Shown in pieces: positions 10,771 through 22,975 of a stretch of DNA of 64,000 nucleotides. The position numbers were made by a program, and so were the translations under genes. The stretch comes from Actinomortierella ambigua (taxonomy: Eukaryota; Mortierellomycota; Mortierellomycetes; Mortierellales; Mortierellaceae). The stretch covers positions 1 through 64,000 of the forward strand of contig JAAAJB010000058.1 in the NCBI GenBank assembly GCA_016098155.1, read 5' to 3'. The notes under the pieces were generated by a model that was given only the letters and a program-made list of their open reading frames with translations, was not told the DNA's origin and made no database searches. Each line of letters begins with the position of its first letter. Position 1 is the first letter of the stretch.

Positions 10771-12291
10771 ATGATCATCCTTCGCCGGGCACTAGTGCTC
10801 GCCCTGGCTGGCCTCGCCACTTTGCCCGGGCTCCATGCACAGGCGCCATTGTCAATTACATTTTCAGATGCGGAAGAGGTCGCCGTAGGCACACAGGGCT
10901 TTGTCAAAGAAACCTGTACGATCCTCGACTTTGACTCCGCGACGTTTGCCATGGCCGTGACGGCAGACGAGCAGGCTGCCCTGAACACGTACCAGGACCA
11001 ATTTTGTCAGATTCAAATCGCATCGACAGTAGGTGGTTGGCTGGCAGAAAAGGTCGCAGGAGTGGTTGCGATCCGATGGGAAGGCACTGCCCCAGCGCAA
11101 TACGAGCACGGGTACGTAAACTTGACGTCGGCCTGGCCGCCAGGAATGAGATATCAGCAGGAGGTCACCGATAGGTGGGTCGTCGATCCCGAAAAGGGCA
11201 AACAGGTTGTCATCATCGTCTCGCTCGTTCTCGTCCTCGGCGTCGCTCTGGGTGCCTGGAAGGTCTACAAGGCGGCCTCATATATCAAGCCGCCCGAGCT
11301 GATCAAGAAGAAGAAGGATGCAAAGGACCGCGAATACACCGGTGTTGTCGGCAACAAGAAGGTCAAGAAAAAGCACGCTTATTATCGCAAGCCTGCCCCC
11401 GGTACCCTCGGTGGCAACGATGGTGGTGCCGAGAAGCAAGAGCGGTATCGCGACGACGAGGAAGAGGAGGAAGACCGTTTCGATGAGTATGGTCGCCGGA
11501 TGTACAAGGATGTGAACGGCGATTGGCAGGTCCTCGAGCGTGACTCGAGTGACGACACGGATTCCGAGGAAGAGGAACGTCGCAAAAAGGCCGAAAAGCG
11601 TCGTCGTCGTCCTCAGCCAGGCCGTGGCAATGGCCGCCGTGGCAGCGAGGACAGCAACTCGTCCCGCGATCACGATACGTCATCGGCTGCAGCCAACCGT
11701 GCCCTCAACAGTAACGGCAAGTCGTCAGGCTTCCTCAAGATTGGTAGCGGCGGCAAGCGCAGCAGTGCTGGCAGCAGCACGCTGGCCAGCCATTCTCCGA
11801 TGGCAACAACGACAACGTTCCGTCAGAACCAGTACACGGGTGTCTCGGGCCGTGCGAGCCCACAACCGGTCCTTATTGACATGCAGGAAACCAATTACCA
11901 GCAGCGCCGTCCTTTGGGAGCCCCAGCACCATCACCGTCATCGTCGTCGTTCCAGACAACCCCGGCCTCAGGAAACACCTTCTCCTCGCCATCAGTGCCA
12001 CCAGTGCCATCAACGACACCAGCACCACAACCCTCGACGGTGATGACCTACCATCTGCCGCCACCGGCGCATACGCAGATCGATCTGATGCGCTTCGATA
12101 CCTCTAGCCCGGCACCGTCGGGTCGTAGTAACAACAGCTATGGAGGTTCTTATGACCCGCAACAGAACCCATACCAGCAGCGACAGCAACAGAGTGATGT
12201 GGTTGTGTCGATGCCGCAACAGTATCAGAATCACCACCACCCAACATCGCCAACCCGACGAGGCGGATACTCTGCGAACCAAAGGTTCTAA
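10771..12291 (+). CDS. Orphan type I membrane protein, 506 aa
   Basis: Single frame of 506 aa starting with an ATG after a pyrimidine-rich leader. Residues 1-23 look like a cleavable signal peptide (M-I-I-L-R-R, hydrophobic core, then L-H-A). Residues 24 to about 145 form an ectodomain with two cysteines (in E-T-C-T and Q-F-C-Q) that could pair. A single transmembrane helix covers about 146-166, followed by basic residues as a stop-transfer signal. The cytosolic tail (about 340 aa) is charged, first Lys-rich, then acidic, then Ser/Pro/Gln-rich and probably disordered. I do not recognise the family. The layout resembles fungal cell-surface sensors in having a small ectodomain, one helix and a disordered tail, but there is no Ser/Thr-rich stalk as in WSC proteins, so a sensor role would be speculation. 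Confidence 0.8.
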   Translation: MIILRRALVLALAGLATLPGLHAQAPLSITFSDAEEVAVGTQGFVKETCTILDFDSATFAMAVTADEQAALNTYQDQFCQIQIASTVGGWLAEKVAGVVAIRWEGTAPAQYEHGYVNLTSAWPPGMRYQQEVTDRWVVDPEKGKQVVIIVSLVLVLGVALGAWKVYKAASYIKPPELIKKKKDAKDREYTGVVGNKKVKKKHAYYRKPAPGTLGGNDGGAEKQERYRDDEEEEEDRFDEYGRRMYKDVNGDWQVLERDSSDDTDSEEEERRKKAEKRRRRPQPGRGNGRRGSEDSNSSRDHDTSSAAANRALNSNGKSSGFLKIGSGGKRSSAGSSTLASHSPMATTTTFRQNQYTGVSGRASPQPVLIDMQETNYQQRRPLGAPAPSPSSSSFQTTPASGNTFSSPSVPPVPSTTPAPQPSTVMTYHLPPPAHTQIDLMRFDTSSPAPSGRSNNSYGGSYDPQQNPYQQRQQQSDVVVSMPQQYQNHHHPTSPTRRGGYSANQRF

Positions 12292-12946
12292 GATATATGT
12301 TTTCTAGTAGTTCTTTATTTTTGTTCCCTCTCTTTCACTTTATCATCTGTTCATCTAAGCACACTCTCCCTCCCTCTCTTTGTCTCTCTACCCCCCTCTC
12401 TCTCTCTCTCTCTCGCTCTCGCTCTCTCCCCCTTTCGCTCTTTCGCTCTCTTTCGGAAGGGCAAAGAAATCAAAAAACAAAAAGCCGACCAAAGCTGAGG
12501 ACAGGGCAACAAGCTTTTTCATTTGCCATAACATAGCCACATCTCGACTTCTTAATATACAGTTTATCTTGAAAGTCCTGTCGGGGCAAAGGGTTATTTT
12601 GGTAGCAAAAAAATACGCCCATGCTTTTTCCATGGTTTCCCGTTTGTAAATTTGGCACTCCATTATCAGTTGGCACCATTTTTGTAATATGTTTCTTTTT
12701 GGGACATGAGAGCCTGCCCTCTGCAGAGTTTCGTCTATATGAGGTCTCGCTTTTTGTTTTTTTTCTCACATACTGTGTAACTCGATCTGTTCTCCACATG
12801 TTCTCGACTTCTTCGGTTGGATCCAAAAAAAAGGTCCCTCCCCCCTTTCATCCCTCCATCCCTCGATAGGGAAGGGGAGGAGGGGGACATTATTTAATGG
12901 CTCAACTCAGCGACATCTGAATGAAAAGAAATAATAGATAAATTCG

Positions 12947-12952
12947 TTTATT
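12947..12952 (-). terminator. Candidate poly(A) signal for the SLC35C2-like gene
   Basis: On the minus strand this reads AATAAA, starting 12 nt after the stop codon of the transporter gene. T-rich sequence on the plus strand sits beside it. Confidence 0.45.
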
Positions 12953-12963
12953 TTTTTTGGAAC

Positions 12964-15546
12964 TCAATCGGTGTTCTCTCCTTTGTAGGAGCTTGGGCCA
13001 TTTGGTTGTAGTTTCCGGATCTTGTAGTAATTGTAGGAGATGATGCCGGTGATCGAGACAAGTAGACTATTCAAAGACAAAAGGGCGAACAGGAAATGTG
13101 TTAGTTAGGCTACTCTTGTGTCTTGCACCTACATCTGTTGGTTGCAGCCTAATTGTCTGAGCCGGAAAAAGAAAAAGCTATGTACCCCAAGAGGTTAACA
13201 GGCGTCAATTGGTCGCCAAAGATCATGACGCTGAGGGAAATGACAAAGATCTCCTTGGAGATACCAGCGACAGACAAGGTGACGGTGCCCGTGTTCTTAA
13301 TAAGCTTGAATTCCGCAATCGTCATCGCAAAGGCCAACAATCCACCGCCGGCTGCGAGCAACAGGGTCACGACACCCGTGTTGAACGAGCTAAAGAACTC
13401 TGACGACGTAAAGACGACAAAGGGATCCTCGATGATGAGCGAAAGCAACGACATGAGGATGAACATGATGGGGCTGATGTAGTAGAGTGTCGCAATCGGA
13501 TTGTCCATCCCGAGATCGTCCTTTTGCAACAAGACTTGGGTCAACGACCATCGCAGACCTGACATCACCGCTGCAAAAAGTACCAAGACAAATCCTGTGG
13601 GGTCGAAATGGGCCTCTCCTGCAACGGTGAGCACGACGCCGATCACAATCACAAAGATGATCATTATCAGCGATGGCCGCGGCTTTTCTAGCCGAAAGAG
13701 AAATGCAAAGAGGAGCACCCAGATCGGGGTGCTTGATTTGATCTATGTTCATAATGTTATCAGCAGAGGACAAGGAATAAGAAGAAATGATAAAAAATTA
13801 TTATAAAAAAAAAACGTTAGACCCATGCGTAATAGTGTCATGTGTACACGCGTGTGTTGCTATGAGGATTCGGGATGTGAATTATCGAGAATGTATACTA
13901 TTTCTTTTTTCTTTTGTGTCAGACCCACGAGAAATACCACGTAGACTCAGACACAAACCCTTAAGATCAATCACTCCTCTCCCGTAGTGCAGAGAACGGG
14001 ACACAGAACGTACCATGGTGTAAAACGATAACGTGATATACATCAAGGATGCATTGGCCATGCAGATCTCGAGTGCCGCGGCCACTGCGCACGGAACCTA
14101 TTCCAATTTTGATAAGGGAGAGGGAAAGGAACGAATGAAGTCAAAGGTTGCTCATTTAGGCAACGTGCGAACGTGTTGTGAATGATTGTGTCAATCGAGA
14201 TACAACTGAAAGAAGGAAGGAAAAAGACAAAGCACGTACCACTTTGGTCACATAAGAGTGCATGGTCAGTCGTCCACCCTTCCCGGATTGAGTGGCATCA
14301 AACCGATTGGGCCAGAAATGCATGAGACACGCCGTGATGACAAAGTGGAGTCCTGCATGGATTGACGATACAAAGAGTGGTAGGTTGAAGTTATAGTTGT
14401 CCCTGCCCATGAGGTTCTATTTGGGGGGGGGGGAGGCACACACACAAAAAAATGGCCAAGTCAATTCATTAGTGTCTGTTCGGGAACACAAAGAGTGGGA
14501 TCGTCCTTCTTTTCGTGCGCTTTGGGGTTGCTTTGTGTCCAGTTGTGAACCTGTTATGCATCTTTTTGGGATACCTTGTTGTAGATCGACAATGCAGTAC
14601 TGAAAAAGTACCATGCAGCGATGTACGACATGTTGGACATGATGTTATGGACGACCTTCTTTTTGGGCATGACAATCTGTGGCAGCGAAGAAGCCGAGCC
14701 TCCAATGTTGATATAGACGCCAGTCGAGCCCCCTGATGAGGCCGAAGCTGAACCAGCAGCTCCTGGCTGGGTATGATGATGGAGGGGGTAGTAGCCGGTG
14801 GTACTGTTGGCATGCTTGTTGAAAGAAAAGGCATTTGTGAGTGGGTTCGAGGGTTTCCGTGCCGAGGTTGGTGATCCAAGCAGCGTCGTGGTGCCACTGC
14901 CGGCGCTCATAGTAGAAGATGCAGGCAAGAATGCTGCTTGATGCTGTTGTTGTTGCTGCTGTTGCTGTACGGTGGGTGACGTTGGAATTGCTGTGTAGCG
15001 AAAGGGATTGGGCGAATGCGTGGAGGGTGAGCCTGGTAGGGAAGGTACCCTTGTCACAGTGGTAGGGGAAGACAGGGCCGACGACGACGGAGATGACCGA
15101 CCAAACCCGAACGTTGACGCAAGAATGGAACCGAGTTGGGTTCGTGGGCCACCAGCAGTGACGCCGGCAGTGGATATAGATGGATGGTGACGGGAAGGAT
15201 GCTTGCTACTGAGGTGGATCGCCTGGTGGTGGTGGACGTCTTTGTTCTCAACCTTCTTTGCCAGGCTGTTGTCTTTCAAGCTGAGTGGAGTAGATGAGAA
15301 TTTCGCGCTTCCGTTGGAATGTGACAGGACACCGAGCGCAGATGAATCGAATCCAATGTCTGATGAGGGCGAGGGGGAGACGGATGAAGATGAGGGATTA
15401 AGCTGAGGAGGCAGGGGAGCAACAGCGGCAGCATTAGCACCAGGCGAGCCAGTCGAGGCTGATGTGGTTGCATGCCCCCCCTTCAGCTGAGGAACAGGCG
15501 GCTGCGAGATGCGCCTGGAGAGGCGATTCCCTGGAGAATGAGACAT
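12964..15546 (-). CDS. SLC35C2/Ymd8-like nucleotide-sugar or TPT-family transporter
   Basis: Five exons on the minus strand: 15546-14575, 14416-14240, 14097-14014, 13742-13186 and 13066-12964. Introns are 158, 142, 271 and 119 nt, all GT-AG and in consistent phase, giving 630 aa. Residues 1 to about 300 are a Ser/Pro/Gln-rich, probably cytosolic extension. The membrane domain follows, beginning A-W-Y-F-F-S-T-A-L-S-I-Y-N-K. Family-like stretches include K-S-S-T-P-I-W, S-G-L-R-W-S-L-T-Q and G-D-Q-L-T-P-V-N-L-L-G. These match the drug/metabolite-transporter superfamily branch containing human SLC35C2 and yeast Ymd8, Golgi or early-secretory proteins with poorly defined substrates. The substrate cannot be read from sequence. 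The 300-residue N-terminal extension is long for this family. The gene is transcribed divergently from PMR1, sharing about 1 kb of upstream DNA. Confidence 0.88.
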
Positions 15547-16558
15547 TCGCTCGTTCTCTCTCGGGTAAGATGTCGAAGGAAAAGGAGCACACGACCCTGA
15601 ATGAATGCAGAGAGTGGAGCAAGAGGGAGAAAAAGAGAAGAGGAGAGAGTGGAAGGAAAGGAGAATAAAAGAGCTCTTTCTCCTCTTTCATGGACAGTTA
15701 TCATTTCGCTGTGTTACTCGACTGATCTCAGGAACGATCGGGAGCACGCACGGGGCGGTGATCAGACAACAGGAGCTTCCTTTTTCTTGCAGTACGTACT
15801 CTTGCACATCTTTTTTTTTAAAACCCTCATCGACGTTTTCACTACACACCCTCGACAATGCAAATACAGCACAGCTACTGATAGTGCTGATGATGTGGAC
15901 CTCATTGCATCGAGCATGGCATGGTACAAAAAAATGGACATTGCAACCCCATCCTTGCCTAGTAACGAGATTGTATGTACCGACAATCCCTCCTTGAGCC
16001 TTTGCCCTGGAGCCTCACAATGTAATCACTCTAAAGGTGAAGGCGGACCCCAAAGCCTGCCAGGTGACAAGCAAGGCAATTTAAAAGAAAAACGACGAGA
16101 GCGAATAAACCTGCAGCATGCTCGTCCTCGGATCCAAGAGAGCTGTGCAGCGCGACAACTGATTGGCCAGTGGACTGGTAATGAGCGGATTCTTTTGGGT
16201 AGTACATTTTTGTTCCTACACTTTTTTTTTTCATATTATTCTATTCCTTTCTCTTCTTCATCTACATTCCATTGTTCCTTTTCTTCCCCTTCTCCTCAGT
16301 CGACCCCATCGACCAGCTTTGTTTTTCGCTTGCCACTGTCGTGCGCGACTGTCTGTCCCTGTTTCTTTGACCACAACGTGTTGTGTTTGCACCTCTGTGT
16401 GCGAGGCAGTTTTTTTTCCTTTCTGTCGCTAGACCTGTGGAACGTGCGTCGTCAACTCTTTGGACAACCACATTGTTCTCTGCAGTGACAAATAGCCTTC
16501 CCCATTCTTTCTTTTCATTTCAATTTGCTTTTCATCCCCATTGCAAGCTAGTCCATTC
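15547..16558. promoter_or_regulatory. Divergent promoter region, SLC35C2-like (-) / PMR1 (+)
   Basis: About 1.0 kb between two start codons pointing apart. A long open frame (15601-16488) crosses it but has no domain, no consistent composition and lies between two confident promoters, so I treat it as chance. No TATA element stood out. Confidence 0.6.
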
Positions 16559-19500
16559 ATGACAATGACCTCTCCAGCGGCGCCGAGCCATCACACCCCC
16601 TCGGCTTCATTTGCACGCCAGACCCCCGAGGAGGCCGGCATCAAGCTCGAAACTGATCTCACGCGCGGTCTGACCACTCAGGAAGCCAACCACCGTCGTC
16701 AACTGCATGGGTTGAATGAATTCGAGGTCGAGGACGACGAGAAGCTCATTGTCAAGTTTCTCAAGTCCTTCTATGAGAACCCACTCATCTTGCTGCTGTT
16801 GGCATCAGCCGTCGTCAGTCTGTTCATGGGCCAAAAGGATGACGCCATTAGCATCACTCTGGTAAGGGTCAATGCCAACAAACTGATCAACTGTTGTGTT
16901 CGTGGGGTAGAAAAAAAAAAAGGCATGCCAACATTGTTTCAGCCCTTTCTAACCTTTGTGCTCTTGTTGTTGTCGTTGTCCGACATTCCTACAGGCCATT
17001 CTGATAGTTGTAACGGGTAAGCAATACACTCTCAAGATGAGAAAACGTGCCCTTATTGGAGCGATGCCTGTGGAAGAAAGAAGGGGGGGCGGTCAAAGTT
17101 ATACCTGTCTTCAGTGTCGGCTGGATATTTTTAACATCCAGGATCTTTCTTCTCCCCTTCCGAGAGACACTGCCTCAGTTTCTTCTTATTGCTCGTGTTC
17201 CTGTACTTGTTCTTCTTCTTCTCCTCAACCGAGAAGCAGCAAGCAGCAAGCAGCAACTTTCCATGGACTTTTGATCTCGCCCACTCCCAACCCCTTGGGA
17301 ACCTGCCCTTCTGCGATCAAGCAGCAGCGTCTTCCAAAAAAAGAACAAAAAAAAAAAAAAAAAAAAAAAGTTGCCCTGACCAAAGGCTAGGCGTGCACGT
17401 TTCCCGTGGGAGTAGTGGCTAACCACTTCACCTCAGACAACACCCCCTTGAAGAAGAGATGGATGGATGGATCGGCTTTCGGCGTGCGTGTTTTCCTCCT
17501 GGGTCGCCCCCTTCCCCCCTGTAGCTCCTATTGCTCCCACCCCCCTTTTTCCTTGCACCACAGTCGCGCGATGATCTCTAGCTCGACCACATAGCACAAT
17601 CCACGGAGTCATATCAGCAACGGAAAACAAGGGTGTACAGCACTTTGGGACCCCCGGCCGCAACCCCCCACCTTCCTTCTCCCCCTACCCCTACCACCAC
17701 CAGAACCACCTTTTCATCGATCTTCATGGATCCTTTCTTTCCCACATGTCAAAAGGCGAGCGTATGTGCTTACCCATCGTTGGGGAGGGGAAGGGGCAAG
17801 CAATTTTCATCACTATCGACTCAGTGGCCCACCCCACCTGCCTCATTTGGACCAGCGATCAAACAGTCCAGCCGTCGGACAAAAACTTGCGATGCAGTTC
17901 ACTAGGAAAAACGCAGGAACACAAACAGTGGTCGCGAGACCGAGACAAGGATCGGTCGACCTGCGCTCTTTTATCTATTGGCCCGTTCTCGGTCCATTGG
18001 GGGCCTTTTCATGTTTCTTTTGGCCACTGACAACGGGAAATTGGGTAGGGGTGTGGGAGGGTGCTAAGGCCCACTCTTTCTCAGGAGAGAAAAAGGAATG
18101 CAGGGATATCAATGATTTGTTCCTTTGTGCCTTTTGACTCCCTACGCCTTTGTGCATTTTTTTCTTGTCTTGTGTGTGAGAGTGTATACATGCGTGTGGT
18201 GTGTGTGTTCAAATACTTGGGGAGCTTGTTTGTGAGGTGGTTCAATCGTGTTGTGCTACGTGTCTGTGTGTGTTGACGGAGCTACCTGTAGGGGAAGGAG
18301 GAACGGGCAAGGAGTTTATCCTCACATGGGAAGAGCTGCACGCGATGTCGATTCCCCTATTTGTCCACACGCTCATTGTTTGTTGTACCTTTTTTTTTTC
18401 TTCTTGAAAAACCACAGTTGCCTTTGTTCAAGAATATCGATCGGAAAAGTCGCTTGAAGCCCTCAACAAGCTGGTCCCTCACAGCTGCCATGTTATTCGG
18501 TAAGCCCTTCTCCCCCACCTTGTTAGCCTTGCTCTTACGCTTTTCAATGCTTGGCAAATTTTCTTCCCCCTTTTGATTGCGAATCTCAGGACCACTCTCG
18601 CAGGAAAATGGGGGAGACAAGAGACAGAGACAAAGAGCGATGAGTGTGAGAGAAAAAGTGTCCCCTACCCCTGTTTCCGTGTGGGATGTGTGCTCTTTCA
18701 ATTAATATCCAGGGCATCCAGTTGGACTAAACTTTAACCTTCACCCAGAACTCAACCCCTTCAAGGGGCCGTTTCAAAATCACTTACCGCTGCTGACTTC
18801 TTTTTTTTGGGGGAAATCTTCCCACATCCGTGATTGCATTTCTACGTCTATCCTTGCACACAGAGATGACCTCCAGACGACATCCTTGGCGAGCCAGTTG
18901 GTTCCAGGCGACGTGGTAAAGTTTGGCATTGGCGACCGCATTCCAGCGGACTGCCGACTGATTACGGCGGTGGATCTCGAGATTGACGAATCGAACCTGA
19001 CAGGCGAGAACAAGCCATGCAAGAAGCACACGCTAGCGATCACTGATGATGCATACACCGAGCTGGCGATTACAGAGCGGCGCAACATTGCGTTCATGGG
19101 CACACTGGTACGCAATGGCCACGGCACCGGTGTTGTGGTCGGGACCTCAAAGCATACCGAGTTTGGTGTCGTGTTTTGCATGATGCAAGAGGTCGAGGTG
19201 CGCAAGACGCCTCTTCAGATGAGCATGGATGATTTGGGCAAGCAGCTGTCGATGCTGTCGTTCATCATCATTGGCGTCATTGTGCTGATCGGCATCTTCC
19301 AGGGCCGACTATGGCTGGAGATGATGACCATTGGTGTCTCGTTGGCCGTGGCTGCCATCCCCGAGGGCTTGCCGATCGTTGTCACGGTGACGCTGGCACT
19401 GGGTGTGCTCCGGATGGCGAATCGCAAGGCAATCATCAAGAAGTTGCCGAGTGTCGAGACCTTGGGATCGGTCAATGTTGTCTGTGCTGATAAGACGGGT

Positions 19501-21556
19501 ACGTTGACAATGAACCAGATGACGGTGACCAAGCTGTTTACCTTGGCCGAAGGTTTCCCCGTCGACCTGGACGATTCCCGAGTGGTGGATGTGGATGTCC
19601 ATGCGGGTCTGCGACGATTGGTCCAGGTCGGTAACCTGTGCAACAATGCGTTTATGGACGAGCACGGCAAGTGGATTGGCCAACCAACCGACATTGCACT
19701 GATCGAGCTGCTCAAGGACTTTAATCTCGAGGACGAGCGACTGGTCTACGAGCGCATCTTTGAGTTTCCCTTCAACTCGGATCAAAAGTTTATGCATGTC
19801 CGCTGTGCACCCTTGCCGACCGACAACAGCCACGGTGGTCCCAAGCACGGCGTCACCCGCCAGACAGCCGCCCATGCGATCGAGGCCACCAACAGCCAGT
19901 CTGGATCCCACGGTACCATCTTCTTTAAGGGTGCGATTGAGCCTGTCCTGGAGCGCTGTACCACGTACTATCGGACGGAGCATAGCCAACCAACGATGGA
20001 TGCAGCGGCCAAGGATCGAGTGATGGCACAGGTCAATGAAATGGCTAACCAAGGTCTGCGTGTGCTGGCTATGGCCTATGGCAGCGATCTTGAGCGATTG
20101 ACGTTTGCCGGTTTTGTCGCTATGCACGATCCCCCTCGGCCAGGCGTCGAGGAGAGCATCCGCACGCTTGTTGGCAGTGGTGTCAAGGTTGTCATGATTA
20201 CTGGTGATGCTGGTAAGTCTCTGTTATTATTTTTTATTTGTTGTTGTTGTTGTTGTTGGATAGGATGCTACCTCTTGTGCAAGTGTTTTAGACTGACCAT
20301 CCCCTTCTTTCCCATGTTTTGATAAATCAGACGCAACGGCCATTTCAATCGCTCGTCGGTTAGGCTTCCCCCTGAACCCTGGTCGACAGTCATGTATGAC
20401 CGGTGCAGAGGTGGAGAGCATGACCGAGCGTCAGTTGCAAGAGGCGATTGGCAGCATCTCGGTGTTTGCGCGCACGACACCGAAGCACAAGATGGCGATT
20501 GTGTCCGCGTTCCAAGCCAAGGGCTGCATTGTCGCGATGACGGGCGATGGTGTGAACGATGCGCCGGCGTTGAAGCTGGCCGACATTGGTATTTCCATGG
20601 GCCACAGCGGCACGGATGTAGCGAAGGAGGCCGCTGACATGATCTTGGTCGATGATGACTTCTCGACCATCCTGGGTGCTGTGGAGGAGGGCAAGTCCAT
20701 CTTCTACAACATTCAAAACTTTTTGACCTTCCAGCTCAGTACCTCCATCGCCGCCCTTACCCTTATCGCCGTGTCGACTCTGTTTGGCCTGGAGAACCCG
20801 TTGAATGCCATGCAGATTTTGTGGATTAGTAAGTTGCATTTTTTTTGTATTATTTCGTTGTGTCTTGTGTGGTTTTGTATTTAATATTCTTGTGTCGAGA
20901 AAGAAGAAGGTCCAATATCGGAAGCACTATTGATCATTAATACTAATCTTACTCTTTCTCTCTCAATAGATATCTTGATGGACGGCCCGCCAGCACAATC
21001 ACTGGGTGTAGAGCCAGTAGATGAAGATGTGATGAAGAAGCCACCACGGGCACGGGACGCCAAGATCCTGACGCCTCTGTTAATACGGCGAGTGTTGACG
21101 TCCGCAGCAATCATTGTGGCGGGTACAATGTTTGTGTATGTGCACGAGATGACGGATGGCGCAGTGACAGCACGCGACACGACGATGACGTTCACGACGT
21201 TTGTGTTCTTTGACATGTTCAACGCGCTGGCATGCCGGTCGGAAAAGAAGTCGGCGTTCCAGATTGGGTTGACGACGAACCGGATGTTCAACCTCAGTGT
21301 GGTGGGCTCGATCGTGGGCCAGATGTTGGTCGTTTACATGCCGTTCCTCCAGGCGGTCTTCCAAACCGAGGCCCTGTCCTTCACCGATCTTTTGGGCTTG
21401 GTCCTGTTGACGAGCTCTGTCTTTTGGGTGGAGGAGGGTCGCAAGTTTGTCCGGCGCACTGGAAAGGACAAGTTGCGCGGAAGCGGTGTCGTTCCTCGGC
21501 CGTCAGGCTTCCGTCGATTGGCGAATGATGATGGCGAGACCTACGACATTGTCTAG
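16559..21556 (+). CDS. PMR1: Golgi Ca2+/Mn2+ P-type ATPase (PMR1/SPCA)
   Basis: Six exons: 16559-16861, 16995-17016, 18418-18499, 18864-20212, 20331-20828 and 20970-21556, giving 946 aa (yeast Pmr1 is 950). All joins are GT-AG and keep phase. Exon 2 is only 22 nt and encodes A-I-L-I-V-V-T; it is required to reach [12 protein letters not shown] in exon 3, and a 1,401-nt intron follows it. Landmarks are the A-domain L-T-G-E-N, the TM4 ion site A-A-I-P-E-G-L-P, the phosphorylated Asp at about residue 345 in D-K-T-G-T-L-T, the hinge T-G-D-G-V-N-D-A-P, and the TM6 region N-I-L-M-D-G-P. The N-I-L-M-D-G-P motif with this length fits the secretory-pathway Ca/Mn pump subgroup rather than plasma-membrane or vacuolar pumps. 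Known role: loading the Golgi lumen with Ca and Mn for glycosylation and sorting, and Mn detoxification. Its divergent neighbour is also a Golgi-type transporter. Confidence 0.96.
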
Positions 21557-22007
21557 ATACCTCATTGCTTTTTTTTTTTTGGTGGGTCCCTCTCTCCAGA
21601 GCAACTAAGGAGGGGGGAGAGGAAAGAGGTTGAGGAAGAAGAAACAGTGTAGAAAGACAGAGAACCGTTCATAATGTATTGCATTTTTCACATATCGAAT
21701 CAAGAAAAGACATGGAACTTTTGTATGGAATAGGATACATGTGAAACACCCCATGTCCGTCCATTCATTGAAGGCTGTGGTGATCCGAGATTTCAATAGT
21801 GATCGATACATGCTCAGTCGTAAACCTTTTTTTTTCGGTTGCTCCGCCTCACTGGAGTCCAAACCGATATGAGCAAAAAGTATTTTTGAGCTGATTATTA
21901 TTACGAAGGAAGATGGGTTGGGTGTTGGGTTGAAGATGAGCTGTGTGAACACAGCGGTAGCATTGCTGGACCAAAGTCTAACACAAGGCATAGCTGCCTT
22001 TTCTCTC

Positions 22008-22042
<35 letters not shown>

Positions 22043-22067
22043 ATGTTCTCAGCAGGTCCATTGGCCT
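21557..22067. other. Convergent spacer between PMR1 and YKT6
   Basis: Both flanking genes end here. The spacer contains a T-run just after the PMR1 stop and a CT dinucleotide tract at about 22001-22043, within the YKT6 3' region. No gene is seen. Confidence 0.5.
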
Positions 22068-22975
22068 TTAACAGATCACGCAGCAGGACGAGTTGGTCTT
22101 CTTGGCCTGCTTGAAGAACATCTTGGACTGGCTGGAGAGGACGTCGGACCGCTCGACGAGTGATTCCATCTTTTCGCCTCGCTCGAGGACAGACTCGATG
22201 GTCTTGTGCAGAATGATCTTTGTCTCGTCGAGCTCACGCTGGACACGCATGATGGTGTCGCCCTGCTTAGGGTCCTGGTATTTGACGATGTACTGGTTCA
22301 GCTCGGGATAGCTGACGCCCTGGGGTGTCCACTGCGCGGGGTTGGTGAAGCGGGTCGTAAACTCGTCCAGGATCTTGTTCAGCAGCGAAAAGGCCACGCG
22401 TGGTGGGTATTCCTTGTCCGTGACGATGGTACCAGCCACACCCTGGGAGGTTGCATAGACATGGCCGACGTAGTCTAGGTGGGTGAATGATTGAAGGGGG
22501 GGGGGAAGGTGTTTACGTTCACGAGGGGGGAAAAGAGAGAAGGGAGGAGGGAGAGAGGAGGACACGACAGGTGAGTCTTTCACCACGTTTCTCTTTCCGT
22601 GACATGACATTTGGAACCTTAGCCCACTCCGCTATTTCCTGTTTGTGAAGCATAGTGACATACTCGACTCCTCAATGCTCTGGCGCTGACCGGGCTGCGT
22701 CTTCTCCGCAATGGTCTGGGACATGAAGGTCATAAACTCGCCAACGCTATTCTCATTGGTTAAAGAAACAGAAAAAAAAAGAGAGTCGAACCGACAGTAG
22801 GCATCAGAAACCAAAAATACGATGGCAATGCATGCATTCCTTGTGCTGTCGGAGGCTGGAGTTCCCTTTACCTGGAGCGCTGGAAGAAGCCAAAGCTGGC
22901 CAGGTCCTGGGCCTGCACAATGATCTTTGCAGGCTTGACAGAGTTGTGGACGACACTAATGGAGTAGATCTTCAT
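22068..22975 (-). CDS. YKT6: R-SNARE Ykt6
   Basis: Three minus-strand exons, 22975-22872, 22746-22664 and 22474-22068, with introns of 125 and 189 nt, encode 197 aa (yeast 200, human 198). Residues 1 to about 130 form the longin domain, starting M-K-I-Y-S-I-S-V-V. The R-SNARE motif covers about 135-190 and carries the central Arg in the V-Q-R-E-L-D-E-T-K-I and S-V-L-E-R-G-E-K region. There is no transmembrane helix; the protein ends C-C-V-I-C, matching the Ykt6 pattern of a palmitoylated Cys followed by a prenylated CaaX Cys. Known role: cytosol-to-membrane cycling SNARE for ER-Golgi, endosome-vacuole and autophagosome fusion. The terminal X residue being Cys is compatible with farnesylation. 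It lies tail-to-tail with PMR1 and head-to-head with the SCYL1/Cex1 gene. Confidence 0.97.

Noticed and set aside
15601..16488. 295-codon open frame between SLC35C2-like and PMR1
   Set aside because: It lies wholly in the divergent promoter region, has no domain and shifts composition along its length; a chance frame is more likely.
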